Shown: positions 46,845-56,253, counted from the first letter of the stretch. The stretch: 64,000 nt of DNA from Liolophura sinensis (GCF_032854445.1 NC_088295.1:8560501-8624500), one strand, 5' to 3'. A program made the numbers and translations. The notes: generated from the sequence alone by a model not told the origin.

Positions 46845-47965
46845 TCTGAATGTGCAGCTTTGCGTCCATGATCACATACAGATATACGTTCAATACGCCG
46901 GGCTCTTTTCTCTCTTTTGTCACCTGTATCGTAATCCCCTCGCTGGCGTTAAGAACGCACCTATCACTGCCATGCAGCTCGTCATCGTCGCTTGCCCGAA
47001 GGTCAAGCCAGAAGGCGTGCTTGGACGTCAAGAACTCTTCCAGGGACACGTTTGCCAGGCCTAAGTCCTTTACGACCCTGGCCACCTCAGGGTCCCGCTT
47101 CTTAAGGGGTGAGCTGGCGAAGAACTTCTTGACCTCGCCCCATTGCTGGTACGCCCGCATGCCCTGGCTGTACAGCTGATTGGGGACCCCTTCTATTGTG
47201 ACTTCTACTTTGGTGATCTTCGGGTTGTAGAAGGATTCCGACCTCCTCCTCCACGGGGTTCCTTTAATCTCGAACAGCATGAGGATGCCCTTCATTGCTC
47301 TCGCGGGCGTGTTCAGGTTTATGTTCCAGAGAGTATCAGACTTGTCCTTCACAAACATCGTCTGTTGTCTGGATGACCCGGCCGTAATCGTTGAACGTCA
47401 GTTCGTATTCCAGTCGGTCGGCCAAGGCACTCTGGTAGAATGGCATGTGGCTATCTAGAAGCTCAAATTCTAGCGGGATGTGGAACCGGCTGCCAAAGGC
47501 GCAAGCGATGGCCTTTTCTCCAGCATCGTCGTCACTTGCGTCCTCCGCTCCGACTCCAAGTTTAAGTATGTTTTCGCTGCCGATGCCTTGGTAGGCCGCA
47601 TTCTGCCGTTCGCCTTTGGTCAGCCATTAGTCGCCGTAGCAATGAAACACACCAGAGTCGTCGATGGACATTACCTCATTCCCGCTGATTCTGATCGTGG
47701 TTTTCTTGACTACTGCGCGTCCGAGATTCCCGACCACTGTGGCGTTCGGGTCGGATGAATTAATCGTGATCGAGAAGGCTAAGCGCACGGTACCGGGCAC
47801 AGTGACGTCATTTGTGCCGAGGTTAGGGAAGCGGACCAAGAGTTGTTGATTCTGGTCGATCGTACTCGGGTTATTGGTGACGACCTCGGACTGCCGTTCA
47901 CCTTGAACCCCAAGAGGCTTACGGAGTGTTCTAAAGGGGTTTAGCCTGCGTCCGTATGCATACAT
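46816..47965 (-). pseudogene. mcp: Broken major capsid protein (probable double jelly roll)
   Basis: Three colinear pieces. Residues 1-112 (47965-47630) contain VPGTVRLAFSI and GRAVVKKTTIRISG. After a TAA at 47627-47629 the same frame continues with FHIPLEFELLDSH, MPFYQ and RLEYELTFNDY to about 47340. A second frame (47358-46816) carries SDTLWNINLN, FYNPKITKVEV, EGVPNQLYSQGM and a C-terminal NVYLYVIMDA. These beta-rich motifs resemble the hexon-like capsid protein of Polintons and adintoviruses; I am fairly but not fully sure of that role. From family knowledge a segment of some 40-50 residues is missing at the 47340-47358 junction, so the stop and the deletion both disable it. It is followed by the ATPase and is divergent from the gene at 48027. 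Confidence 0.7.
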
Positions 47966-48026
47966 TGTGTATTGAAGGCATACCTTCTGTATTCAAGGTA
48001 AACCTTGAATGTTCAATACGAGGATT
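47966..48026. promoter_or_regulatory. Bidirectional promoter region with nested palindromes
   Basis: The 61 bases between the divergent capsid gene and the 453-residue gene hold an inner palindrome ATTCAAGGT-AA-ACCTTGAAT (47991-48010) inside an outer pair GTATTGAA (47969-47976) and TTCAATAC (48012-48019). This fits a shared control site or a cruciform. No TATA box was seen. Confidence 0.5.
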
Positions 48027-49370
48027 ATGGCAGACTTTGACTTTGATAATCCGGCGTTCGACGACGCCCAAGAGGACTACAACAATGCCCAAGACGACGA
48101 CGTCGAACAGACCTCTCTCTTTACAGGTGATGTTGTTCCCAAGACACCAATATTGGGTACGATATACGAAGACCAAAAACCAAGGGTGATACAGAATGCC
48201 GTGAAGTCTTATTACAAAATCATGGCGAAGGATGATTGGCATCCCAACCTTACCCCACTCCGTTTAAACGAAGAAAATAAGCTTGTCGATGGGCGTCTGC
48301 GACTCGTGAACTACCCAAAACTGGAACTCACCAACGAACAAACTGTCGAACCGCTAGCCCTCATAACAATCGCCAAGAATAGAGGGAGAAGGGTTGTTAA
48401 GGATGCGGAGGGGCTGGGCTTTGTAGACTGGAAAGGAGAAGGCAGAATGAAAAACAGAAAACAGAAATCACTGCCTCTCGCAAAAATCGCAATCCTGGAA
48501 ACAGCGAGTTCAAAACTCGATGCCGCGGCCGCTAAGGCAGATACCATGGACCTGAAGGATTTAAGCCAACCAGCGAAAAATGCCGCTGATTCTGTCCACA
48601 TAATGGAAACAAGCTTGACGGATAGTGAGGTCGAGCGGGCTCTTGAAACGATAAACGACCCTCCTCTTCCCATGCGAGAACTTCTGGGGCTTGACAAGGC
48701 ACTGCAGACCTCGGAAGGCGAACACGCGAATAACCTCGCCAAGTTGTCAAGTCTCGATAAGGACATCGCAAAACAAAAACAGAAGTTGGAGGAGGCCCTT
48801 GATGAATTCTCCCGGCGTCGGATCGCAGACCGGATAAGGAATCTCGAGGACGAGAGGGTGGCCCGGCTCGAAGCAGCTTCTTCAACGGGCGAAGCCCTGC
48901 GCACGCAAATACGCCGCATCAAGCAGACGGTCGATCGCATCCTACACAAGGATACCATTCCGGCTGAGAGCGTCCGCACCCTCTTCCGGGAGCAGGGAAT
49001 AACCGTGGTCTCCATTCTCACGGCAATTGGGATGGCGATCTCGACACTGGGGCTAGCGATAAAGTTGGCGCTGACTGGCGGGTCCGGCCTTGGTATCCAG
49101 CCAACACCACCTCCATCCGACGGGCGTGGTTTTAAAGAATGGGTGAAAAAGCATCTCCAGTCCCTGGCGCGCGCCCTTGGCAGGCTGGCTGGGAAGGCTG
49201 CCGCTGCCGTTCCGGGTATTATTGGCAGTATCGTGTCCTGGCTACTGAACCTTCTCGGGAAAGCGGCTGGGTGGCTGGCCGATAATGTCTGGGCTCTAGT
49301 CGTCGCAGTAGGTGGCCTTATGCTCGTGGCTGTTCGCAAGTATTTAACGCATAGTCCACAGCAGCAGTAA
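48027..49370 (+). CDS. 453-residue Polinton protein with coiled coil and C-terminal membrane segments
   Basis: The longest intact frame of the element. The ATG at 48009 gives 453 residues; the ATG at 48027 (MADFDFDNPAFDD) may be the real start because 48009 lies in the palindromic promoter. An acidic N-terminus is followed by a mixed region and a long coiled coil at about residues 230-310 (KQKQKLEEALDEF...RIRNLEDERVARLEAA). Next come REQGITVVSILTAIGMAIST, a proline-rich hinge (QPTPPPSD), an amphipathic Ala/Gly/Leu-rich stretch and a final span (WALVVAVGGLMLVAV). It looks like a membrane-active or virion protein conserved in Polintons, but I cannot assign a function. Its 3' end overlaps the convergent gene at 49318-50622. 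Confidence 0.75.
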   Translation: MADFDFDNPAFDDAQEDYNNAQDDDVEQTSLFTGDVVPKTPILGTIYEDQKPRVIQNAVKSYYKIMAKDDWHPNLTPLRLNEENKLVDGRLRLVNYPKLELTNEQTVEPLALITIAKNRGRRVVKDAEGLGFVDWKGEGRMKNRKQKSLPLAKIAILETASSKLDAAAAKADTMDLKDLSQPAKNAADSVHIMETSLTDSEVERALETINDPPLPMRELLGLDKALQTSEGEHANNLAKLSSLDKDIAKQKQKLEEALDEFSRRRIADRIRNLEDERVARLEAASSTGEALRTQIRRIKQTVDRILHKDTIPAESVRTLFREQGITVVSILTAIGMAISTLGLAIKLALTGGSGLGIQPTPPPSDGRGFKEWVKKHLQSLARALGRLAGKAAAAVPGIIGSIVSWLLNLLGKAAGWLADNVWALVVAVGGLMLVAVRKYLTHSPQQQ

Positions 49371-50622
49371 GCCGATACCAACCCCAGCGACGACGATGGC
49401 TGTCCTCTCCGCATCGTGATTCGTTTGCTTTGGAAATAGGGAAATGGAAATCTTGTTTGCCTCCGGCGGCAGCAACATGCTGAACGCACGTGGTGGGTGG
49501 TGGGACGCTTTCTTGTGGCTCAACGATCCCGTGGGAAGGTGCGCGCTTGTGCAAAGTGTTCGGCACTTTAGCGTTCACACCCTCATTGGCGCCTAGCTTC
49601 TGGTCCTCTGTGGCCACGACGATTTTGTTGTTGTAGTTCGCCACATGGCCGATCTGCAGAAGCATGTCGCTGGGGGCCATATATAGGCCTATGCCATACA
49701 CAAAGTCTACAGCGCTCCCGGCATACTGTAGCACGTCCTGGTAGCGTTTCATAGCAGCCGGAAGGTCGATCGGAGAGGAAATAGCGTCTTCAACGTTCGC
49801 GGCAAACTGTTTTTGCGCGTCGAAGGCTGTGCCCGTGCCTAGAATACGCGCCCTTGTTTGCATTTGGGCGCCTAGAATAGCCCACACGTATGTCCGGATG
49901 GAATCGTTTAGGCGCTCTACGCCCGGCTGCGTGAATCCTTGGGATGTGTCGACAATGAACGATGCCCAAGCCTCCTCGGCGTCCTGCTCGATGTAGTCGA
50001 CGTGGAGCGCTGTAGGCTTTCTAGAGAACGACATCCTGCTCGGATCGAAGGTCCCATCGCCAATGGGGCTGTAGCCCGTTCTCGTGACATAGTAATATGC
50101 CACTCCGAGGCCGTGATTCACCCCCACCCCCCTGCACCTCCAGCCTGTGTGCGCATCTACGCGGAACTCCCTACAAATTCTCTCATAGGCCCTCTCGACG
50201 TAGGGGTTTTTGAATGTCGCCCATGCTCTGTCTTGCGGCAGGGGGGGCTGGATCTCTTCCAAGATCCACCTAACTTGGACATACACATGGAACATGTACA
50301 GGGCCCTTATTCGTTGGTCGGGGGCAAGAAGATGGTCTTTTACAGAGACGCCACAGCCCGTGGTTGCGCACCAGACCGCGAAGTTCACTTGGTTCTGCCA
50401 GAATTGCATATGATTGGTGTTCCAGGCCCGAACAATGTCATTGCTGGTTACTTTTGGCAGCCGGTACTTGGCCAACACATCTGTGAACTGGACTGGAAAG
50501 GCCTTCTTTTCATCGATGTAGATGTCAAATCGCGTGAGCTGCTCTGCGTGGGTTTGGATACTGTGAAATGCCCCGGCCTTGTAAGTGCCCTCTCTATTGA
50601 ACCTGTAAGCCTCGCTGTTCAT
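49318..50622 (-). CDS. Large conserved Polinton protein, C-terminal anchor out of frame
   Basis: The ATG at 50622 (MNSEAYRFNREGTYK) begins a 434-residue frame. In-frame upstream ATGs exist to 50676, but they would overlap the divergent gene at 50633. Conserved-looking blocks include VWCATTGCGVS, FHVYVQVRWILEEIQPPLPQD, ERICREFRV and NYNNKIVVATEDQKLG. The present frame ends in an unnatural basic tail. In the next frame a membrane span (TAIVVAGVGIGLLLLW) ends at a TAA at 49344-49346, so a one-base slip near 49435 has probably replaced a C-terminal anchor. It looks like a conserved Polinton protein; a minor virion or membrane role is possible but unproven. The 3' end overlaps the convergent plus-strand gene. 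Confidence 0.65.
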   Translation of the reverse strand: MNSEAYRFNREGTYKAGAFHSIQTHAEQLTRFDIYIDEKKAFPVQFTDVLAKYRLPKVTSNDIVRAWNTNHMQFWQNQVNFAVWCATTGCGVSVKDHLLAPDQRIRALYMFHVYVQVRWILEEIQPPLPQDRAWATFKNPYVERAYERICREFRVDAHTGWRCRGVGVNHGLGVAYYYVTRTGYSPIGDGTFDPSRMSFSRKPTALHVDYIEQDAEEAWASFIVDTSQGFTQPGVERLNDSIRTYVWAILGAQMQTRARILGTGTAFDAQKQFAANVEDAISSPIDLPAAMKRYQDVLQYAGSAVDFVYGIGLYMAPSDMLLQIGHVANYNNKIVVATEDQKLGANEGVNAKVPNTLHKRAPSHGIVEPQESVPPPTTCVQHVAAAGGKQDFHFPISKANESRCGEDSHRRRWGWYRLTAAVDYALNTCEQPRA

Positions 50623-50632
50623 CGTGGCTAAG

Positions 50633-51297
50633 ATGTTCATTACATTGACTGACATTCTAAATGGGGCACAGCACACTCTGCCTCATGCCCTTAACAACCT
50701 CGACGGCCGCCTTAAAACCGCCCTTCGCGAGATAACATTCTACCCGGCCTGGGTGAATATCCCCTCCGGAGTGGGCTTCTTGCTTGAGGGCAAACGTGTT
50801 GAAGTGCCGACGGGCTACTACAATGTCTGTACGCTGGACAATGACATATTTCGCCCGCATGGGGTTTCTCTGGGATTGAATGAAGCCACAGGCCGCTTAG
50901 TCCTTACCCTCCCTAGAAATACCTTCATAATACTCCAAGAGCTTGCCCCCATCTTAGGGTTCTCCGACGGGATGACTCCCATAGGGGGGGGGAGGCTGTG
51001 GAGGGTGAAAAGCTACCTAACTTGGTCTCACACAAAGAAGTCTTCGTGCATTTAGATGAACTGAGCACCTCAGAAAACGTGAGAATAACCTCAGATTTCG
51101 GTGGCGGTTCCACACTACTTAAAGCCATCGCCGTGACTGGTGAAGGGATTAACTGCGGGAAGACGGTTTCATTTCCCAACCCACAGTACAAAACCTTGCG
51201 CGCCGACTATATAACGCACTTGACCGTGGCACTTTTAGAGAAAGACGGCAAGTATATTAATGTAGGGTACCTCAGTGCTACCCTAGAAATACAATGA
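50633..51297 (+). pseudogene. Polinton protein split at a G9 run
   Basis: The ATG at 50633 (MFITLTDILNG) begins 11 bases from the divergent gene's start. The first part contains LREITFYPAWVNI and GYYNVCTLD and runs to a G9 run at about 50984-50992. The sensible continuation (EKLPNLVSHKEVFVHLDEL...YLSATLEIQ) is in another frame and ends at 51297. One base gained or two lost in the G run restores a product of about 220 residues. The run is prone to sequencing error, slippage in vivo or programmed frameshifting. The protein is beta-rich and could be a minor capsid or penton-like component, but that is only inference. Confidence 0.6.
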
Positions 51298-52126
51298 GTA
51301 TGGTGGACGCAGCCGGTCCCAGGTCTGCGTGCCTGTCTTTAAGCGACTTGGCTGATGTGTCGGAGTTCGAACTTCAAGGCCAGGAAGGTAAAATCTACGC
51401 CTTCCAGTTTCAAAGTGGCAAGTACAACCGCAAAAAGATTGCGGGGGGCAAGCAGAACCTGCCACGTTTGCTTCCCTTGAAGATGTCTCATCCTCTGTAG
51501 AGCAAGAGCGCAGGTCGCCGTCTGAGGTGATTGAAGAACAAAAACTCTCATTAATTCGCCTTGAAGACCGCTTTGTTCTTACCAGAGCTCGCGACTCCGA
51601 TTGGTTTGTAGATGTGAAGGTGACCCCGATGACGGTCCAGACCACCGGGGCCCTGGTGAAAAAAGTTTTCAACTCCGGAACCTCTTTCGTGTCGTGGGTA
51701 CCAACCAGCGACTGTCATATAGCTTTGGGTGGAGGAGGTTACTTCACACTATCTGCGGCGCCGGCTGTAGAGACCGTGCGTCTTAGCGCGCAACCCATAT
51801 CTATGGCCATGCTACGAATAAACCCTGGATCTATACTTATCTTCAGCATCATACTTGGCGCGGCCTCTCAGCGCCGTTCCTGCATGATTACCGGGGTGAG
51901 ACTAAAGTGGCCTGCAGAGCACGATGGAAACGAGCTCAGACTTATGATCAAATTACCGGCCCAGGGCGACCCAGTCATCCGGAGCTCTCTCGAGGATATA
52001 CGGGTCTTTGCAGGGGGCGTTTTCAATCTCAATGACATCTATTTAGAGTCAGGTATAAGACTTCGCAGCTTTCGTGTTAGTAGTCCCGATGACGATTTAG
52101 AGTTTACCGACGTTGTTGATTCGTAG
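51294..52126 (+). pseudogene. Beta-rich Polinton protein with one frame slip
   Basis: The ATG at 51294 overlaps the previous stop (ATGA), a typical coupled start. The first part (MSMVDAAGPRSACLSL) reads to about 51450, then the frame changes near a G6 run. The second part continues from ATFASLEDV through DWFVDVKVTPMTVQ, GGGGYFTLSAAPAV and IRVFAGGVFNLNDIYL to a TAG at 52124-52126. In total about 277 codons. The mix of beta-strand-like segments suggests a virion surface or fibre-like protein. I recognise no named domain. Confidence 0.55.
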
Positions 52127-52136
52127 GACGGACAAT

Positions 52137-52454
52137 ATGGGACGACTGTACCCGGCGATCACGGATGAAAGCCACTTGCCGCCAGAGGGCGCGGCGCCAA
52201 CGATTACGGATGACTATCCCTTGGCCCCGACCGCGCCGACGATTATGGTTGAAAACAACTTGGCCCCGACCGCGCCGCCGGAGAGCGTGGCGCACGCCCA
52301 TCGTCTGCAGTATATCAGCGAAATACAGAATCAGCTTGAATCTGAGCGAGATCTCCGTCGGGCCTTGTACAAAAAGTACCGGCGCGGTGTCTTAGCCGCC
52401 GAGGCCCTTTATGTAGGCCCTAGACATTTTATGTATCGGAGACTGTATCATTGA
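52137..52454 (+). CDS. Small Polinton protein, probably truncated
   Basis: The ATG at 52137 (MGRLYPAITDESHLP) begins a frame of 105 residues. It has a Pro/Ala-rich repeat (LAPTAPTIMVENN / LAPTAPPESV) followed by a helix (QYISEIQNQLESERDLRRALYKKYRRGV). I recall related Polinton proteins continuing into membrane spans after this helix; here the sequence turns to LAAEALYVG and soon stops, so the 3' part has probably been lost. It is the last gene before the right noncoding arm. Confidence 0.55.
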   Translation: MGRLYPAITDESHLPPEGAAPTITDDYPLAPTAPTIMVENNLAPTAPPESVAHAHRLQYISEIQNQLESERDLRRALYKKYRRGVLAAEALYVGPRHFMYRRLYH

Positions 52455-54122
52455 AAATCAAGACCTTTTAATGGCTTTAACTGCCATTATATCACTGGAA
52501 ATAATGTATTACTATTGGACCCCAGAAATTGACTGTTTTAGGGGCGCCCAATATATCACACTTTTCCCACCAATGACTGACACTGAGTGCGAATCACTAA
52601 AAAGAGTACATAAATTTTATATTAAAGTATGTAAGGTTACAATCTGTTATGCTTTGGACAACCAAGTGTGAAACAGGAGGTAGAAAAACAAATTGAACTG
52701 TAAAATACACAATTCAATACAGATGCAAGGAAAACAATGGCAATTTGGCGCAGCAGTTCAAGTGTGAATGCTGTGAATCAGGAGGTAGAAATAAATAAAC
52801 AATAAAATACATAAAAGGAAAACAATCAAAATGCATGGTAATTTGGTACAGCAGGTGCATGTCACTCACAGTTACACTACTTCACATGCAACGGAACCAA
52901 ATCAGAATACAGTATACATAGCTCTTACAACTGAAACTGAGAACAGGCAAAATTATCACCACTGAATATGTGACTGTCACTCACTAAAAAGAGTAGTGGC
53001 ACCATACGATTTGAGCAGCTAAGTCACAGTAGGTAGAAATAAACTTTGTAAAATACAAAAACAAGAAACAATTCAAATACATGTACTATCAGTCACATAC
53101 GTATGTCGCGAAATTAACTCTGGGCACAGTAGTGCATGTCAAACATCATTTCTGTCATCTGAATACACTTTGAAAACTTACATGTTAGAAAAATATTCAC
53201 AATCTAGTATACATACATATAATGTTAATACACTTTGAAACAGTGTACTGGTCTGTGGGCTGGGACTCGCCGTAAAAAAATGTTGATTCAAAATTTTACC
53301 CGACAAAAATACCTCTTTTGGGGCTGCCCGTCAAGTTGGACGGGTGGACGGGTGTCTGGCTAGCCTGGTGCCCGGGGGTAAAAAAAATCTGCCCAGTGTG
53401 GGGCTCCAAAAAAGCAAATGGCCTGGTTTATAGCTCAGCCTGTTACCAATTAATCACCACCCGAACGGCGGGCTCCGGATTTTTTGCACTAGCGACCCAC
53501 CGTTAGGTTAATTGGCCCTGACACATCCCACTACCTTTGGGCCATCTACAACACTCCTTGGTAAGGTCTCTCTGCCTCCGAAACTGTCGAAAGTTGCAGA
53601 GATTCCTTAGAAGTGCGTAGAGCCCGGCGCCATATGCAGGTAACGCATTCATATACTACATATACAGGAGACCAAATCCGGATTTGAGCTAGCAAACATC
53701 CCCTTATATATGTAGTATATGAATACACCCCTTACACACAGCGCCTTTCCCACCTCTGTCAGCCGAAAGAGCTATATCCCACGACCCACGAAACATGGGC
53801 TAAATTGGAAAGACTTTTCCGCATAAACAAAATATCTCCAATCCTCCTAAAAATACAGGATCTTATCAAACAAGACACGCTGAAAAAGGCTGTTACATTT
53901 ATTTTTCATAAAAATCCGCAGTTTAAGCCCTATACTGGGGAGAAAATCAGCTGAATCACCCTGTTGTGCAACACAGCCAGCCTATATATAGACTATACGC
54001 CTTATGTATTAAATGCCAACTAGGTCGCCTCATATCAATATATCAATGTGTGTGTGTGTAGGCGAGACTTGTAAATAAGCTTGTCGGCCTGGCCTGGGGA
54101 AGCAGGGAAAAGGGGGGTGGGG
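52455..54122. other. Noncoding right arm of the Polinton
   Basis: No gene was recognised. The part at 52670-53090 is AT-rich and holds about three imperfect copies of a block with CAGGAGGTAGAAA, TAAAATACA and AAAACAAT. The part from 53240 is more GC-rich. A long inverted repeat lies at 53647-53724. The AT-rich part differs in base composition from the coding part and may be a later insertion. Confidence 0.5.
53647..53724. repeat. 19-bp inverted repeat
   Basis: ATTCATATACTACATATAC (53647-53665) and ATATATGTAGTATATGAAT (53706-53724) pair with one mismatch around a 40-base loop. The loop itself contains the palindrome AAATCCGGATTT. Confidence 0.85.
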
Positions 54123-54197
54123 GCCTCTATTTGTTATGGGAAGGGCCCCGGGGGGGGGGGGGGGGGCGTGCGCCAGAACCTATACTCTGCATTCTAC
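54123..54197. repeat. Right terminal inverted repeat
   Basis: GCCTCTATTTGTTATGGGAA through GCCAGAACCTATACTCTGCA is the reverse complement of 39640-39705. It contains an expanded G run (about 18 G) that the left copy lacks. Confidence 0.92.
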
Positions 54198-54205
54198 TTG
54201 TTCAG
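54198..54205. repeat. Right copy of the target-site duplication
   Basis: TTGTTCAG follows the right terminus and matches 39632-39639. Confidence 0.75.
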
Positions 54206-54372
54206 TGTTAAAGTTAATATGAAACAGGTTTACTTTGAATGTATGATGGACGAAGGCCGCATTGATTTTACATTGCACAGATGTCAAATCAGCGGATCGT
54301 TTGTAATTGAATAGAACCCCTAGACTTACAATGCATCGAGCTCTCCACAGCATCCCACGGTAGGCCGATACA

Positions 54373-54513
54373 GGGCCCAATTTCACAATGATGTCGCACA
54401 TGTATTATAATCGCACACATATAGGACAATGGTGCGCTGATAGTGACGTACAAAATATCGCACGGCAAATGTACGATAAAGAAATGTCGTACGCCGCTTT
54501 GTGAAACTGGGCG
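54373..54513. mobile_element. MITE-like element, about 141 bp
   Basis: The left end GGGCCCAATTTCACAATGAT pairs with the right end CTTTGTGAAACTGGGCGC as an imperfect terminal inverted repeat of about 28 bp. There is no coding capacity. Confidence 0.7.
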
Positions 54514-54519
54514 CAGGAC

Positions 54520-55540
54520 TTATCATGGTTTATTGACCCACAGGTTTTTATGCCAATGTCCAACACGCAGTTCATACTTTCATAATCTGTTAGTAACTGC
54601 TAAATAGATCCTTGAATGCTCACACTTTTACATCAGCATTGTGCTGATAACATCTTTTTTTTTATTACTTTGGTTTGCGATTTTGTAAAAAAAAATATTA
54701 AAAAGAAAAGATCTTGTGGAAATTTACCTGCTGATGTATTTTCCAACATTATACTGACAAAGTGTGGTTACAGACATCGATCAATGCACTCGTTTAACAG
54801 CAGATAAATGACTGGATTATTTGACAGACGTGCACACTTATGTTACAGATTTATGACAACTTTATCGTCATAAGCTTGTACCCAGTTATACACTTAAGTT
54901 ACAAGAAATAAATTACCACTTTACGACACCGACTTTGACCATATACACTGGCACTATAAAACGACGCCCCAATATGATATAGTTGCTTGGAAATATAAAA
55001 ATAGTCAGTGGGTTCTTAATTGCATAGCAACAGTCGGAGTATACTGCCACCAGATATGACAACCGACACTTTCAAAATTATACCGCAACCAGATATCACA
55101 CCCCAAAGAGGCACAGTATACTGATACCGATCACCATACACCAGACATGAAGTTGCCTCCCACGCCCTTTAATTTCTTGCCTCCGTGAATTGCGTTACGT
55201 CCCGCCAGCGATTTTTGGTATCGATTCTGCAGGCAGGATCACTTGCTTGGTTAGCTTTGTCAAGTTTGAATATTCTCCGCTGTATACATAGAATATACCT
55301 GCATACAGACAGATGTAAGGATTAATGGAGATTTTCTCTCCTGTTTGGTAAATATTAGCTATATTGAACGAATATTCAATTATACGCACTGACTGAAATA
55401 AAGCAGTAGTGAACATAAGGCAAACATTGCACAAACCATTAATGGCTGTTCGGTAATCTGTGGAAACGGATGCGTCCACTCGCGTTCTGAAACTGCGTCT
55501 TTTAATACACGCGGGTCGAGGACTCGAGAGATTAACAAAA
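54520..55540. other. Noncoding, nothing recognised
   Basis: AT-rich sequence without a recognisable gene. Open frames are short and of random composition. Confidence 0.4.
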
Positions 55541-55542
55541 AC

Positions 55543-55961
55543 CGCGCGCAAAAAATCGCGCGGTTTTGCCTAATGTCGACCTGCGAGGTTTATGACAGGA
55601 CGCGCGAGTAAGAGAACTGGAGAATGCGAGATTAGTGAAACCGCGTGATATTATTGCTAATCTCGAGCAGTTTGTTAAACATTGCGCAAAAATAACTACA
55701 AAAATCCCACAGTTTTTGGTACTCTTAACTCTTGTGTAGTCGACCCGCGGGTTTTGTGACGGAACGCGCTTCGAAAACTGGAGGTTAGCGAAACTACGCG
55801 GTTTTCTAAGCTTTTCTCACTCGATTTTTGACAAACTACGCGAGATTAGCAATAATATCGCACGGTTTATCTATTCTCGCATTCTCGAGTTCTCGACTTA
55901 CGTGTCCCGTTATAAAATTCGCTGGTCGCGATTAGGCAAAACCGTGCGATTTTTTCCGCGC
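55543..55961. mobile_element. Fold-back element with long CpG-rich arms
   Basis: The left arm 55543-55678 and right arm 55830-55961 are inverted copies (about 80% alike by eye). Shared blocks, in one orientation, are AAAAAATCG, GGTTTTGCCTAAT, GAGAATGCGAGA and GATATTATTGCTAATCTCG. The roughly 150-bp centre carries a related direct copy (GTCGACC..GCGGGTTTTGTGACG). The region is CpG-rich against AT-rich surroundings. A 15-bp duplication (CTTAAGTCCTATAA) follows at 55961-55990. Confidence 0.8.
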
Positions 55962-56253
55962 TTAAGTCCTATAACTTAAGTCCTATAACTGATCACTTGG
56001 AAATTTTTCCCAAGAACTAAATTTGCATAAAAGAGCGAAAGCTGCATAATGGTGGAAAGTGTGCATGTACAGCCAAAGTCTCAATTCACCTGATTCATCC
56101 GTCGGTGGGCTTGAACGTTACTGTATACATGAAGTCATTTATAGATGATTACTTGATTGGCTTATAGGTTGACTGATTGGAATGATGGATTAATGACTGG
56201 AAAATTGTCAGGCTAATTACTTGACTAGTCTGTCGGACTGACATTGTAATGGC

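Larger units (their letters stand above)
39640..54197. mobile_element. Polinton/Maverick element, complete but decayed
   Basis: About 14.56 kb, bounded by terminal inverted repeats (39640-39705 and 54123-54197) and flanked by a TTGTTCAG direct repeat. It encodes the diagnostic Polinton set: protein-primed PolB, retroviral-like integrase, packaging ATPase and a probable major capsid protein, plus several small accessory proteins. Polintons are self-synthesising virus-like DNA transposons related to adintoviruses and virophages. The GC content is clearly higher than the AT-rich flanks. I did not find the adenovirus-type maturation protease usual for the group. The element is on the short side of the usual 15-20 kb. 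Most genes carry stops, frame slips or deletions; the best preserved are the 453-residue plus-strand protein and several small minus-strand frames. Confidence 0.93.

Noticed and set aside
48311-49489. 392-codon minus-strand frame
   Set aside because: Shadow of the 453-residue plus-strand Polinton gene; Ser/Arg-rich and without domain-like composition.
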